39,144 nt of DNA, from NCBI GenBank assembly GCA_024421095.1, contig JAHQYM010000014.1, positions 1-39,144 on the forward strand, written 5' to 3'. The position numbers and the translations under genes were made by a program. This DNA is from Acidimicrobiia bacterium. Its GTDB lineage: Bacteria; Actinomycetota; Acidimicrobiia; Acidimicrobiales; Aldehydirespiratoraceae. Positions 8,701-18,136 of the stretch are shown here, piece by piece; positions within the stretch are counted from its first letter, which is position 1; each line of letters begins with the position of its first letter. The notes beneath the pieces were generated by a model. It made no database searches, had not been told where the DNA came from, and worked only from the letters and a program-made list of their open reading frames with translations.

Positions 8701-8892
8701 TACCCCCCGAAACGAAAAAAGAGCGAAAAGCAGGATCGCCAATAGCCCGACAACGATGAACCTCCCATTGCGCCGAAACGGGCCACGTCGAGGGTTGAAG
8801 GTTTGCCTAGACTTAGGGTTGTTTGTGCTGGTACCGCCACCTCGGCCGCGGCTTTGGGAACTCGGGTTGGTTATATCATCAAGATCGGACAT
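5782..8892 (-). CDS. UPF0182 family large membrane protein
   Basis: A 1036-residue protein of the UPF0182 family (COG1615), widespread in actinobacteria and of unknown function. After a charged N-terminus (about 1-45), seven or so hydrophobic segments lie within residues 45-350, beginning with RFIVVGLLAILLFALFSF. The remaining 680 residues are a large, probably extracytoplasmic domain that ends in an acidic tail (about 930-1036). Length and layout are normal. No clear ribosome site precedes ATG 8892. In M. tuberculosis the homologue (Rv3193c) lies beside a PDZ Lon-like protease (Rv3194c); here the same two families flank a DivIVA-like gene, all on one strand. Confidence 0.95.
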   Translation of the reverse strand: MSDLDDITNPSSQSRGRGGGTSTNNPKSRQTFNPRRGPFRRNGRFIVVGLLAILLFALFSFRGVASFYTDYLWFDALNLASVWSQVLGAKIVLTLIFATVFFALMWLNLWIADRAAPKYRPPGPEEDLVSRYHEIVGNRYFLVRTAVSLAFAAIASAGVPAQWETWLLFVNSKSFGVEDPQFNTDISFYVFRLPFLSYVVGWAFAALVLMLIVTSVAHYLNGSVRVGVSGLSGERARPIVKVHLSAILAVLALVKAADYWLARYELTTSTRGVLDGAFYTDVNAQLPALYLLLAISLCAVVLLVVNLWRRGWTLPVLAVGLWAFVAIVVGGLYPAFVQRFQVDPNETAREAGFAQRNINATREAFGLTQMQINAFEYTEQLTPQQIRDNAVTVRNARVLDPVTVHPTFERFQAERGFYRFLGQDALPGTGAIEPTLDTDRYVVDGQLRQVILGARELGGETEANWERRHVRVTHGYGLAMASANATTAEGRPDFLVSTITNDVDDSIDLDFGVPQIYHGEDMGGYALVGASVDEVDYVANDGGDVLGNYQGTAGVGLGGIVRQFAFALRFGQIEPLISNFIDDDTRVIYVRDVRERVEKLAPFLHFDSDVYPVVVDGRVQYVIDAYTTTDKYPYSQRSENDLLTGGGLAGPSFNYVRNSVKAVVDAYHGDVTFYVMPVDDPIVAAWRSAFPSLFSDFAEMPDELRDHLRYPQDLFRVQTNMYSTYQIDDPVSLLVGTERWAVAQDPGRSATSAGGTAVLSTDAQGVVTSRERRVSPYYTLLQLPGEQEPSFVTLRSFVPFDENDDRKELEAFMVGETRADGSSRLVTYELTNSTAPGPVLVASGIAQTQEITTQLTLLDQVGSQVDFSDLVLLPIDNSILWVRSLYVSAEGTSVPNLEFVIAAIVGETQQIGIGRNLNEALQQIFPGEDFSDVVGLAVGDVNGSAVAVGDVGGQPAVAGDSDAQTSEGTDVVTELDATLPTDLQELLTELDRQFRLSQEALAAEPPRRGDWAAAQDRIDELLGQFRALNLPSNGGP

Positions 8893-8928
8893 TGCTGCGA
8901 AGGCTAGCGTGCCATTTCCGTTTCGCGG

Positions 8929-10098
8929 CTATGTCACCGTGAGCCGACATGTGCATCTTGGGTGGGCCGGCGGGTAGCGGTCACCCGTGGGGAACTCGTT
9001 GCCAGCATGCACATCGCCGGCAAGAGCATTATCCGCACACTCCGCACCGCAGGCACCATTCGGGTCAACCACCCACCGCACCTTCGGTTCAGCATCAAGC
9101 CCGTTCGCTGCGGCGCGGCGGGCTTTGGCAATCTGGACAAGGCCATCAACGGTAACCGAAGCTGCCAAAGCCGCATCATTGAGATGCCTAGAGCGCACCT
9201 CACGGTACAACGCACGAACCGCATCAGATAACTCCTCTTCACCAAGCGCATCGTTGCTAATCGTGAGCAGACGGCGGTTCATCGGCTCAAGCGCTATCTG
9301 CGCAATGTTGTCTAAGGCCGGAGCCAAATCCAGGTCAGATGAAGCACCAAGAGCGGAAGCTTGCTCTTTTAGGGCTGTGAGCGCGGCTTGCTCGTAGCTG
9401 TGGTGGCGTGGTTGTCTGGTTCGCTTAGTCATAGCTGCGCCACCCGAAATGCGGATTGCGTCTAGCAACTCCCCCTGCTCTTCAACAAGCACCTTCTTCA
9501 TCGCCCTCGCCGCACCAGCAGCCGCTTGCTTGCGAAGCAACAGCGCAGAATCGGTTGTGGTGTCGGGCGGCACCGCGGTTGTGGTGTCGGATAGCCGAAT
9601 GTTCGTTTGCGATTGCGAAGACGGCTGCTCCTTGCCTGCCGAACGCAACTTCGCAAACACATTCTCGGCGCTGAGCACGAGGTTCTTGGCGGCAGTTTCA
9701 ACATCATCTATCGAACCATCCACGGAACCATCAATCCTGCCCTCAGGCACCCGAACCGACTTGCTCTCGGCCACCGCCTCGGGTACTCGAACCGGTTCGC
9801 TCTCGGCCAGTGCCTCCGGCACCCGAACCGGCTCACTCGCGTCCACAACCACAGGCTCTCGTTCGGCTTCCATCTCCACCACCCCACCCGACACCCGACC
9901 CGAATCGCTCTCAGACACACCACCTAGCACACCGCCCGACTTGCTCTCGGCCGCCGCCTCGGGTACTCGAACCGGTTCGCTCTCGGACAGTGCCTCCGGC
10001 ACCCGAACCGGCTCGCTCGCGTCCACAACCACAGGCTCTCGTTCGGCTTCCATCTCCCCCACCCCACCCGCCCCCCGACCCGAATCGCTCTCAGACAC
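8929..10098 (-). CDS. 3' part of a frameshifted DivIVA-like protein, with a Cys/His C-terminal motif
   Basis: This open frame starts at a GTG inside a repeat and has no ribosome site, so it is better read as the continuation of the DivIVA-domain gene upstream (10091-11125), separated from it by a frameshift near 10112. Its first 115 codons are repeats (variants of ESEPVRVPEA and EMEAEREPVVVDASEPV). The upstream frame ends in the same repeat motif (KSVRVPEA). The middle is helical (AAAGAARAMKKVLVEEQGEL). The end has CGAECADNALAGDV and then HPRCTCRL, a possible zinc site that resembles the C-terminal HPxCxC motif of phage Mu F / SPP1 gp7-like proteins (resemblance by eye). Whether the frameshift is a real mutation, a switch or an assembly error cannot be decided here. 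Confidence 0.65.
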   Translation of the reverse strand: MSESDSGRGAGGVGEMEAEREPVVVDASEPVRVPEALSESEPVRVPEAAAESKSGGVLGGVSESDSGRVSGGVVEMEAEREPVVVDASEPVRVPEALAESEPVRVPEAVAESKSVRVPEGRIDGSVDGSIDDVETAAKNLVLSAENVFAKLRSAGKEQPSSQSQTNIRLSDTTTAVPPDTTTDSALLLRKQAAAGAARAMKKVLVEEQGELLDAIRISGGAAMTKRTRQPRHHSYEQAALTALKEQASALGASSDLDLAPALDNIAQIALEPMNRRLLTISNDALGEEELSDAVRALYREVRSRHLNDAALAASVTVDGLVQIAKARRAAANGLDAEPKVRWVVDPNGACGAECADNALAGDVHAGNEFPTGDRYPPAHPRCTCRLTVT

Positions 10099-10141
10099 AC
10101 CACCTCGCAGACCCCGCCTCGGGTACTCGAACCGACTTGCG
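9756..10141 (-). repeat. 180-bp tandem repeat inside the split DivIVA-like gene
   Basis: Bases 9781 onward recur at 9961 with an exact 180-bp period (60 codons) and very few differences; both begin GGGTACTCGAACCGGTTCGC. A third partial copy starts at 10081, but its internal segment is 20 bases shorter than in copy two (10101-10130 against 9921-9970). The loss of 20 bases is not a multiple of three and accounts for the change of frame between the two halves of the gene. Confidence 0.85.
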
Positions 10142-11125
10142 TTCGGTCACTCCTGTAGGTTCGCTTGGTGGTTCGGCATCTGTAGTCGGTGGGGTTAGAG
10201 AATCCAAATGGTCTAGCGCTTCCATCTCACCGGTCGTGAAGGTGTCGTTAATCGGACCAGGCAGAGAGGTTTCCGAAACCGCCGCAGGAGCAACGAACGG
10301 ATGCCCAACCAAACGAGCCGCCTCAATCTCCGCTTCAAGATCATCGACAGTCGGAGCGGGCTCCGAAGAAATCCGCAGTCCGGCACGGTTCGCAGCGCTA
10401 CGAGCCTCTGGAACAGACGTTACCAAATCTTCAATCGCAGCATCCAGGCTCGTCTGCACCGTTGTCAATGCATCCAAAAGCCGATCCCGCCCCGCCCTTA
10501 GCTGTTCAACCTGCGTGCGACCCGTCTGCCGTTTCCTAGCAAGATCACGCAACATGCGCTCCCGCACCAACTGCGCCTCCTGCACCATATCTTTGCCCTG
10601 CACACGGCCACGCTCAATAATCTCCTCAGCCTGAGTTTGCGCCGCCTCAATAATCTCTTGCGCTTGAGCCTTTGCCGTGTCAGTCAACCGTTCCGCTTGT
10701 GTTTGGGCATCGGTTAAAGCGGCGGTAGCGGCACCTTGTGCGTCATTTTTGATTTTCGCAGCATCGCTTTCCGCCCGACGCAACCGCTCCTGCGCTGCAT
10801 CATGTGCAGCTTCAAGCACGCTGCCAATCTCAGAACCCAAAAGTTCGCTCGCTTGGCGCACATCAACCTCGGGAGGGTTGGTGTTTGCTAACTCATTCAA
10901 CCTGCCTGTCAACTCGCCGCAAAGACGTTGCAACCGGCGAATTTCGGTAGCCGCCAACTGGAGTTGAGTACGTACCTCAGACGGATCGAAACCCCGTCTA
11001 GTAATCGCGAACGATTTTGCTTCCAAAATGTTCGGATCTAGTGCCTTGATATCTGCGCTACTAGTGTTGAAAGGCGGATTCTGTGGCGCGGTGGCGGGCA
11101 ACTCGGTCGTGTTCAAATCGGTCAC
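10091..11125 (-). CDS. DivIVA-domain coiled-coil protein, 5' part of a frameshifted gene
   Basis: The N-terminal segment has the DivIVA signature: LEAKSFAITRRGFDPSEVRT followed by a coiled coil, as in proteins that mark curved membrane at poles and septa. A long Ala/Glu/Gln-rich coiled coil follows (about 60-230, for example AEEIIERGRVQGKDMVQEAQ). The last residues run into the VRVPEA repeat and then stop after a frame change, so the natural C-terminus is probably the frame at 8929-10098; together they would encode roughly 730 residues. The start is uncertain: GTG 11125 is used here, while TTG 11221 would overlap the protease gene by 17 bases. Neither has a good ribosome site. Confidence 0.75.
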   Translation of the reverse strand: MTDLNTTELPATAPQNPPFNTSSADIKALDPNILEAKSFAITRRGFDPSEVRTQLQLAATEIRRLQRLCGELTGRLNELANTNPPEVDVRQASELLGSEIGSVLEAAHDAAQERLRRAESDAAKIKNDAQGAATAALTDAQTQAERLTDTAKAQAQEIIEAAQTQAEEIIERGRVQGKDMVQEAQLVRERMLRDLARKRQTGRTQVEQLRAGRDRLLDALTTVQTSLDAAIEDLVTSVPEARSAANRAGLRISSEPAPTVDDLEAEIEAARLVGHPFVAPAAVSETSLPGPINDTFTTGEMEALDHLDSLTPPTTDAEPPSEPTGVTERKSVRVPEAGSARWCV

Positions 11126-11204
11126 GTTAAGTATAGTAGAAGGCACGGCAGCATATTGGGGGATACTCCGCAAATGAAAGCCTTGAAAAGTTCGCTTGGG
11201 TTGC

Positions 11205-12392
11205 CTAGCTTGAAGGTTCAAGCCGCAAGCTCAGATTGTCGGTGTCGCCGCCCAAGGCACCTAACACCTCAATCGCCTCATCAAGGGTCGACACACCAAA
11301 AATCGCCATGTCGCTAGCGTAGAGTTCGGCGACTTCCACGAGGTCAGCCGGGACGATAAAAGCTGTCGCCCCAGCCGAACGAGCCGCAACCGTCTTTTGA
11401 GCCACTCCACCAACGTTGCCTACCACACCCCCCACGAAAATCTGCCCCGTCACCGCAACGCGGTTATTGCCGGTGAGCTCACCCGGGGTCAACAAATCGA
11501 TAATAGCTAGCGTGAAGGCAAGCCCGGCTGAGGGGCCGCCAGTTGAACCAGTGTCTATGCTGACATCAATCCCCAGCGTCTCATCGGTTAACCTCGGCAC
11601 AATCTCACCGATACCGAGATAGGCACCTTCAGCGCCTTGTGGGTGAGAACCCCACACAATAGTCACATGAGTCAATTGCCCTGTATCGGCGGCCTCCACG
11701 GTAACGATCCCTACCTGGCCAGGCACTTTCAGGGCAAGCTCGCGGCGCAACGATGCCAACGAGGTGACCGGTGCGTCGTCAACGCCCACGATCACGTCAC
11801 CAACGAGTAGCCGATTATGCGCTGGGCTATCAGCAATTACCGCACCAAAACCCACCCCCGTCTCCACAATCGGCACACCCAAAAACTCAAGCGCCGCAAG
11901 CACCGCATCCTCTTTAGAACGGCGCATCAATTCACGGTTGCGGGTGCGGCTTTCTTGCGGGGTTTGATCGCCCAAAATATTGACCAGTGGATGCAACTCG
12001 GCATCTTTGTTGACCTCAGCCTCAAGCCAATCGAAGACCGACACATCAACATCAATCGAAACAGTGGTGAACAAGAAATCGCCTGCTGGTGGATACTGTT
12101 GGTGGCCAGAAATGCTGACTCTATCCACCACCGACTGAGCCGAACCGGGCCTAGAAACCGCCGCACCTCTGTCGATTAGTGCTTGGCCGGGGATGATCTG
12201 GGCGAAAGTCTTTGCTGGGACGATTAACGAAACGCACAACAATATCAACACCACGAGCACGCTCAAGGCACCGCGAAGCAGCCACCTGAGCTTGCCTGAA
12301 CGACGCTGCTGTTGCTTCTCGGTTGGCGTGCCAGCATCGTGGGTATCGTTAGCGTGGGGTAATATCAACACAGACTCTTTTGTCCCGACCAT
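11205..12392 (-). CDS. Lon-like PDZ serine protease (YlbL/S16 family)
   Basis: A 395-residue membrane-anchored protease. One transmembrane segment (about 39-60) puts the rest outside. A PDZ domain (about 175-235, LLVGDVIVGVDDAPV) precedes an S16 Lon-type proteolytic domain with catalytic Ser288 in TGGPSAG and Lys333 in GGVAQK. There is no AAA ATPase domain, as expected for this group. ATG 12392 begins the frame without a strong ribosome site; GTG 12371 is an alternative. It heads a minus-strand run with the DivIVA-like and UPF0182 genes. The protease-UPF0182 pairing recurs in actinobacteria, so a shared envelope role is plausible but unproven. Confidence 0.92.
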   Translation of the reverse strand: MVGTKESVLILPHANDTHDAGTPTEKQQQRRSGKLRWLLRGALSVLVVLILLCVSLIVPAKTFAQIIPGQALIDRGAAVSRPGSAQSVVDRVSISGHQQYPPAGDFLFTTVSIDVDVSVFDWLEAEVNKDAELHPLVNILGDQTPQESRTRNRELMRRSKEDAVLAALEFLGVPIVETGVGFGAVIADSPAHNRLLVGDVIVGVDDAPVTSLASLRRELALKVPGQVGIVTVEAADTGQLTHVTIVWGSHPQGAEGAYLGIGEIVPRLTDETLGIDVSIDTGSTGGPSAGLAFTLAIIDLLTPGELTGNNRVAVTGQIFVGGVVGNVGGVAQKTVAARSAGATAFIVPADLVEVAELYASDMAIFGVSTLDEAIEVLGALGGDTDNLSLRLEPSS

Positions 12393-12393
12393 C

Positions 12394-12422
12394 TTGATCG
12401 TGTTCGGTCAAGCTTCCATAAT
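12394..12422 (+). promoter_or_regulatory. Predicted promoter of the small membrane protein / HEAT operon
   Basis: TTGATC at 12394-12399 and CATAAT at 12417-12422 are separated by 17 bases (two mismatches in the -35, one in the -10). The start point would be about 12429, leaving a short leader containing AAGG before ATG 12447. It points away from the protease gene that starts at 12392. Confidence 0.55.
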
Positions 12423-12446
12423 CAACTCTAAGGCCGCTAGTTGCAT

Positions 12447-12761
12447 ATGACCGTCTCCGACAGTATTGAAGGGCAGCAAAACCGAGGTGCCTCTGCAAAG
12501 TACCACACCACACACGAAACACAAACTTCGAACCGCGCAACCAAACAGATGCTGGTGCGTGCGCTGCGCGGTTTGGGTATCTTGCCAAAAGGTTTGGCCA
12601 AGCCAGTGGTTGGGCCGAAAGCATACGTGCGTTGGTGGCAACGTTTGCGTTCCCTAGTGGTGTTGGTCGCGATCGTGGTGGGCTTAGGTGTTGCTGTGGC
12701 GATCGTGGTGGGCGTTGTCGTGGTAGGGCTTGCCTTTCTGCTGGAGAACGCAATATCTTGA
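12447..12761 (+). CDS. Small single-pass membrane protein of unknown function
   Basis: A 104-residue protein I do not recognise. The first 65 residues are polar and basic; residues about 66-98 form a Val/Gly/Ala-rich hydrophobic stretch (SLVVLVAIVVGLGVAVAIVV) long enough for one long or two short membrane passes. The underlying DNA contains a short internal duplication (GCGATCGTGGTGGGC at about 12669 and 12699). ATG 12447 is preferred over the in-frame TTG 12441. Its stop overlaps the TTG start of the HEAT-repeat gene, so the two are probably translated together, and a partnership between membrane anchor and scaffold is possible. Confidence 0.65.
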   Translation: MTVSDSIEGQQNRGASAKYHTTHETQTSNRATKQMLVRALRGLGILPKGLAKPVVGPKAYVRWWQRLRSLVVLVAIVVGLGVAVAIVVGVVVVGLAFLLENAIS

Positions 12762-13387
12762 ACCACGGCAGCCTAGATGCACCACAGCGCCGGCGCGCTG
12801 CTGCTATCGCTGGTTTTTGCGGCGATACCGACAGGGTCATAGCATTATGGCACGATACCGACCCCAAGGTGCGAATCGCCGCCATGCGTGCCTTAGCGAA
12901 GCTTGAAGCCACGCAGCAGGTTAGCTGCGAATTTGTTGAACAAGCGCTTGAAGATGCTTTAGCAGACGGCGATCCCCGAGTGCGAATTGCTGCGCTTGAG
13001 GTGGCATCTAGATACTCGCAACCACCGCTGGAACCAATGCTTAGTGATGACGACCCGATGGTTGTTGAGTGCGCGGCTTGGGCTTTGGGTGAACGCCAAG
13101 TTGATAGTAAGACGATCATTGCGCGGCTTTCCGAAGTTGTGCGTGAACACGCCGACCCGTTGGTGCGCGAAAGCGCCGTTGCCGCGCTCGGAGCGATTGG
13201 TGACCGGCGAGGTTTGCCCGCACTGCTGCAGGCCACTCGCGACAAGGTAACTGTCCGGCGACGCGCCGTGATAGCCCTCGCCGCATTTGAAGGCCCCGAA
13301 GTGGAAGCCGCATACGAACGGGCACGCTTCGACCGAGACCGCCAAGTTCGAGATGCTGTAGAAGAACTCTTAGGGCCAACACAATGA
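12758..13387 (+). CDS. HEAT-repeat (PBS-lyase-like) protein
   Basis: A 209-residue protein made almost entirely of about six short helical HEAT repeats, with recurring DPxVRIAAxxALxxL cores (DTDPKVRIAAMRALAKL, DGDPRVRIAALEVASRY, HADPLVRESAVAALGAI). Such proteins act as scaffolds or, in some cases, as chromophore lyases; no catalytic site is visible. I chose TTG 12758, which overlaps the preceding stop as TTGA with GGAG eleven bases upstream; the open frame continues further upstream but there it is only the shadow of the membrane protein gene. A 6-bp inverted repeat (ACAATG/CATTGT) lies just after the stop, too weak to call a terminator. Confidence 0.8.
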   Translation: MNHGSLDAPQRRRAAAIAGFCGDTDRVIALWHDTDPKVRIAAMRALAKLEATQQVSCEFVEQALEDALADGDPRVRIAALEVASRYSQPPLEPMLSDDDPMVVECAAWALGERQVDSKTIIARLSEVVREHADPLVRESAVAALGAIGDRRGLPALLQATRDKVTVRRRAVIALAAFEGPEVEAAYERARFDRDRQVRDAVEELLGPTQ

Positions 13388-13432
13388 ACCCATGACCATT
13401 GTATGCTCGCGTGCCCGTCCACCCCAGTGAAT

Positions 13433-13455
13433 GGGGGGGGGGGGGGGGGGGGGGG
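13433..13455 (+). repeat. Homopolymer of 23 G
   Basis: An uninterrupted run of 23 guanines, about 75 bases before the rmd start, in a non-coding gap. It is by far the longest homopolymer in the window. It could be a slippage-prone tract affecting the downstream promoter, a quadruplex-forming element, or an artefact of two-colour sequencing or gap closure. An open frame through it exists only because GGG codons read as glycine; I do not take it as coding. Confidence 0.8.
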
Positions 13456-13529
13456 TAGGTGACTGTTGCAGCATTAGAAAATCCTTCACACGCGCCGATA
13501 CCACAACTTTACAGGTAGAGTTGAAAACA

Positions 13530-16387
<2,858 letters not shown>

Positions 16388-16391
<4 letters not shown>

Positions 16392-17113
16392 AAGTCTCCG
16401 CTCAAGGCAGCGTGCCAGACTTAGCAATCATCGCCGTGCGAGGGATGCCTGAAGTACGACCCGGCGACAACCTAACCGAGTTGTTGCTCGCAACCAATAT
16501 TGACCTGCGCAACCATGATTGTCTGGTGATAACGCAAAAGATCGTGTCTAAAGCCGAAAACCGTCTCGTGGCGATAGAACCAACAGACCCGCTGTCACAC
16601 AAGCCAATAGTGGAAAGCGAATCGGTACGGATCTTGCGAAGGCGAGGCAACTTAGTCATCAGCGAGACCGCCCACGGTTTCATCTGCGCGAATGCCGGTG
16701 TCGACCTTTCCAATGTTGAACGAGGTCAAGCAGCGCTTTTACCCAAAGACAGCGACCGTTCTGCACGCAGAATCAAAGAACAAATACACGCCCGCACCGG
16801 AGTAAGCGTGGGCGTAATCATCAGTGACACTTTCGGACGCCCTTGGCGGCGAGGTCTCACCGACATTGCCATCGGTTGCGCGGGGATCGCCGCCATAGTT
16901 GACATGCGGGGTTCAACCGACACATTTGGCCGCCAACTGCTCGTGACCGAAGTGGCCACAGTCGATGAAATCGCTGCAGCAACCGAACTAGTGATGGGCA
17001 AAGCCACGGGCATCCCTGCCGCGATCGTGCGGGGCTTACCACACAAATGGTTCAGAGAAAGTAGTGTGCGCAGCGAAATCGTGCGTTCGCCGAGCGAAGA
17101 CCTTTTCCGTTAA
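16388..17113 (+). CDS. cofE: Coenzyme F420-0:L-glutamate ligase, CofE/FbiB N-terminal type
   Basis: A 241-residue CofE protein that adds glutamates to F420-0 using GTP. Motifs are VRGMPEVRPGDNLTELL, DCLVITQKIVSKAENR, ISETAHGFICANAGVDLSNV and ISDTFGRPWRRGLTDIAIG. It ends after the CofE domain and lacks the C-terminal nitroreductase-like domain fused in mycobacterial FbiB, so the reduction of dehydro-F420 would need a separate enzyme elsewhere. ATG 16388 forms an ATGA overlap with cofD. Its TAA is immediately followed by the convergent galE stop with no space for a terminator. Confidence 0.95.
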
Positions 17114-18136
17114 CTAAGCAACGTAACCATCTGGATTACGGGAATGCCAACGCCAATGGTCGGCAACCATGTCATTCACATCTCGCTTGGCACGCCAGCC
17201 AAGAAACTCAGCCGCTAAATCAGTCGCAGCCCACGTCTTGGCAATGTCGCCGCTACGGCGGCCACAAACCTCAAAACTAATCGGCACCCCACAAACCCGC
17301 TCAGCCACATCAATCAACTCGAAAACGCTCGTGCCAAAGCCACTACCGACATTCACCGAAATAGCATCTTGATAACCCGCCGCAAGACGATCCAAGGCCA
17401 ACACATGCGCCTCAGCCAAGTCGACAACATGGACATAGTCACGAACCCCCGAACCGTCAGCCGTATCGTAATCGTCACCAAACACCAAAACCTTTTCACG
17501 CCGCCCACTAGCAACCTGCAGCACCAACGGCAACAAATTGTTAGACGTTTGGTTAGGGTCTTCACCCAAACAACCCGACGGGTGCGCCCCCACTGGATTA
17601 AAGTAACGCAGACATATCGCCGCGAGCGGTTGCACCGCGCATACATCAGCGATGACCTGCTCACACATCAGTTTCGTTCGGCCATACGGGTTAGCCGGTT
17701 TCAGCGGCGCTAACTCGGTAACCGGCAAGGCAAGGGGCTGACCGTAAACCATGCACGAAGACGAATAAACCAGAATGCCAACACCGAACTCAACCATAAC
17801 TTCGAGCAGGTTGAGCAACGAACCCAGATTATTCTGATAGTACCTGACTGGTTCGTTCACAGAATCGGCAACCGCTTTATGTGCTGCAAAATGTATCACG
17901 GCAGACAAGCGATATTTTTTGAAAACATTTGCCAGCGCCTCCGCATCACACAAGTCAACTTCCACAAAATCCAGGCGCGCCACCTCGGGTTTAGCTAGTG
18001 CGCGTGTGGCATCAACCGCCATTGGTGACGAGTTCGCAAAGTTATCCACCAACACGATGTCGTGACCTGCTTCATGCAGCGCTAGCGCAGTGTGCGAGCC
18101 GACGTAACCAGCACCTCCAGTAACCAAAACAGTCAT
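17114..18136 (-). CDS. galE: UDP-glucose 4-epimerase
   Basis: A 340-residue GalE-type epimerase interconverting UDP-glucose and UDP-galactose. The NAD-binding motif is VLVTGGAGYVGSHTALAL; the catalytic region is YSSSCMVYG with YGRTK; RYFNPVGAHPSG and the GSGVRDYVHVVDLAEAH block are characteristic of the classic GalE family. ATG 18136 overlaps the stop of the guanylyltransferase gene by one base, so it is the last gene of a three-gene minus-strand run. The gene ends one base from cofE on the other strand. Confidence 0.95.
   Translation of the reverse strand: MTVLVTGGAGYVGSHTALALHEAGHDIVLVDNFANSSPMAVDATRALAKPEVARLDFVEVDLCDAEALANVFKKYRLSAVIHFAAHKAVADSVNEPVRYYQNNLGSLLNLLEVMVEFGVGILVYSSSCMVYGQPLALPVTELAPLKPANPYGRTKLMCEQVIADVCAVQPLAAICLRYFNPVGAHPSGCLGEDPNQTSNNLLPLVLQVASGRREKVLVFGDDYDTADGSGVRDYVHVVDLAEAHVLALDRLAAGYQDAISVNVGSGFGTSVFELIDVAERVCGVPISFEVCGRRSGDIAKTWAATDLAAEFLGWRAKRDVNDMVADHWRWHSRNPDGYVA

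Noticed and set aside
9449-10634. Long plus-strand open frames opposite the DivIVA-like gene
   Set aside because: They are mirror frames of a low-complexity repeat and coiled-coil region, with no ribosome site and biased composition that matches the antisense of the real gene.
12349-13422. 357-codon minus-strand open frame opposite the HEAT gene
   Set aside because: Its translation is Ser/Arg/Ala-rich without any domain, and the plus-strand frame has regular HEAT repeats and coupled translation.
13431-13529. N-terminal extension of rmd through the poly-G tract
   Set aside because: It would add a glycine run and 33 residues before the Rossmann motif; ATG 13530 has a ribosome site and matches where the family starts.
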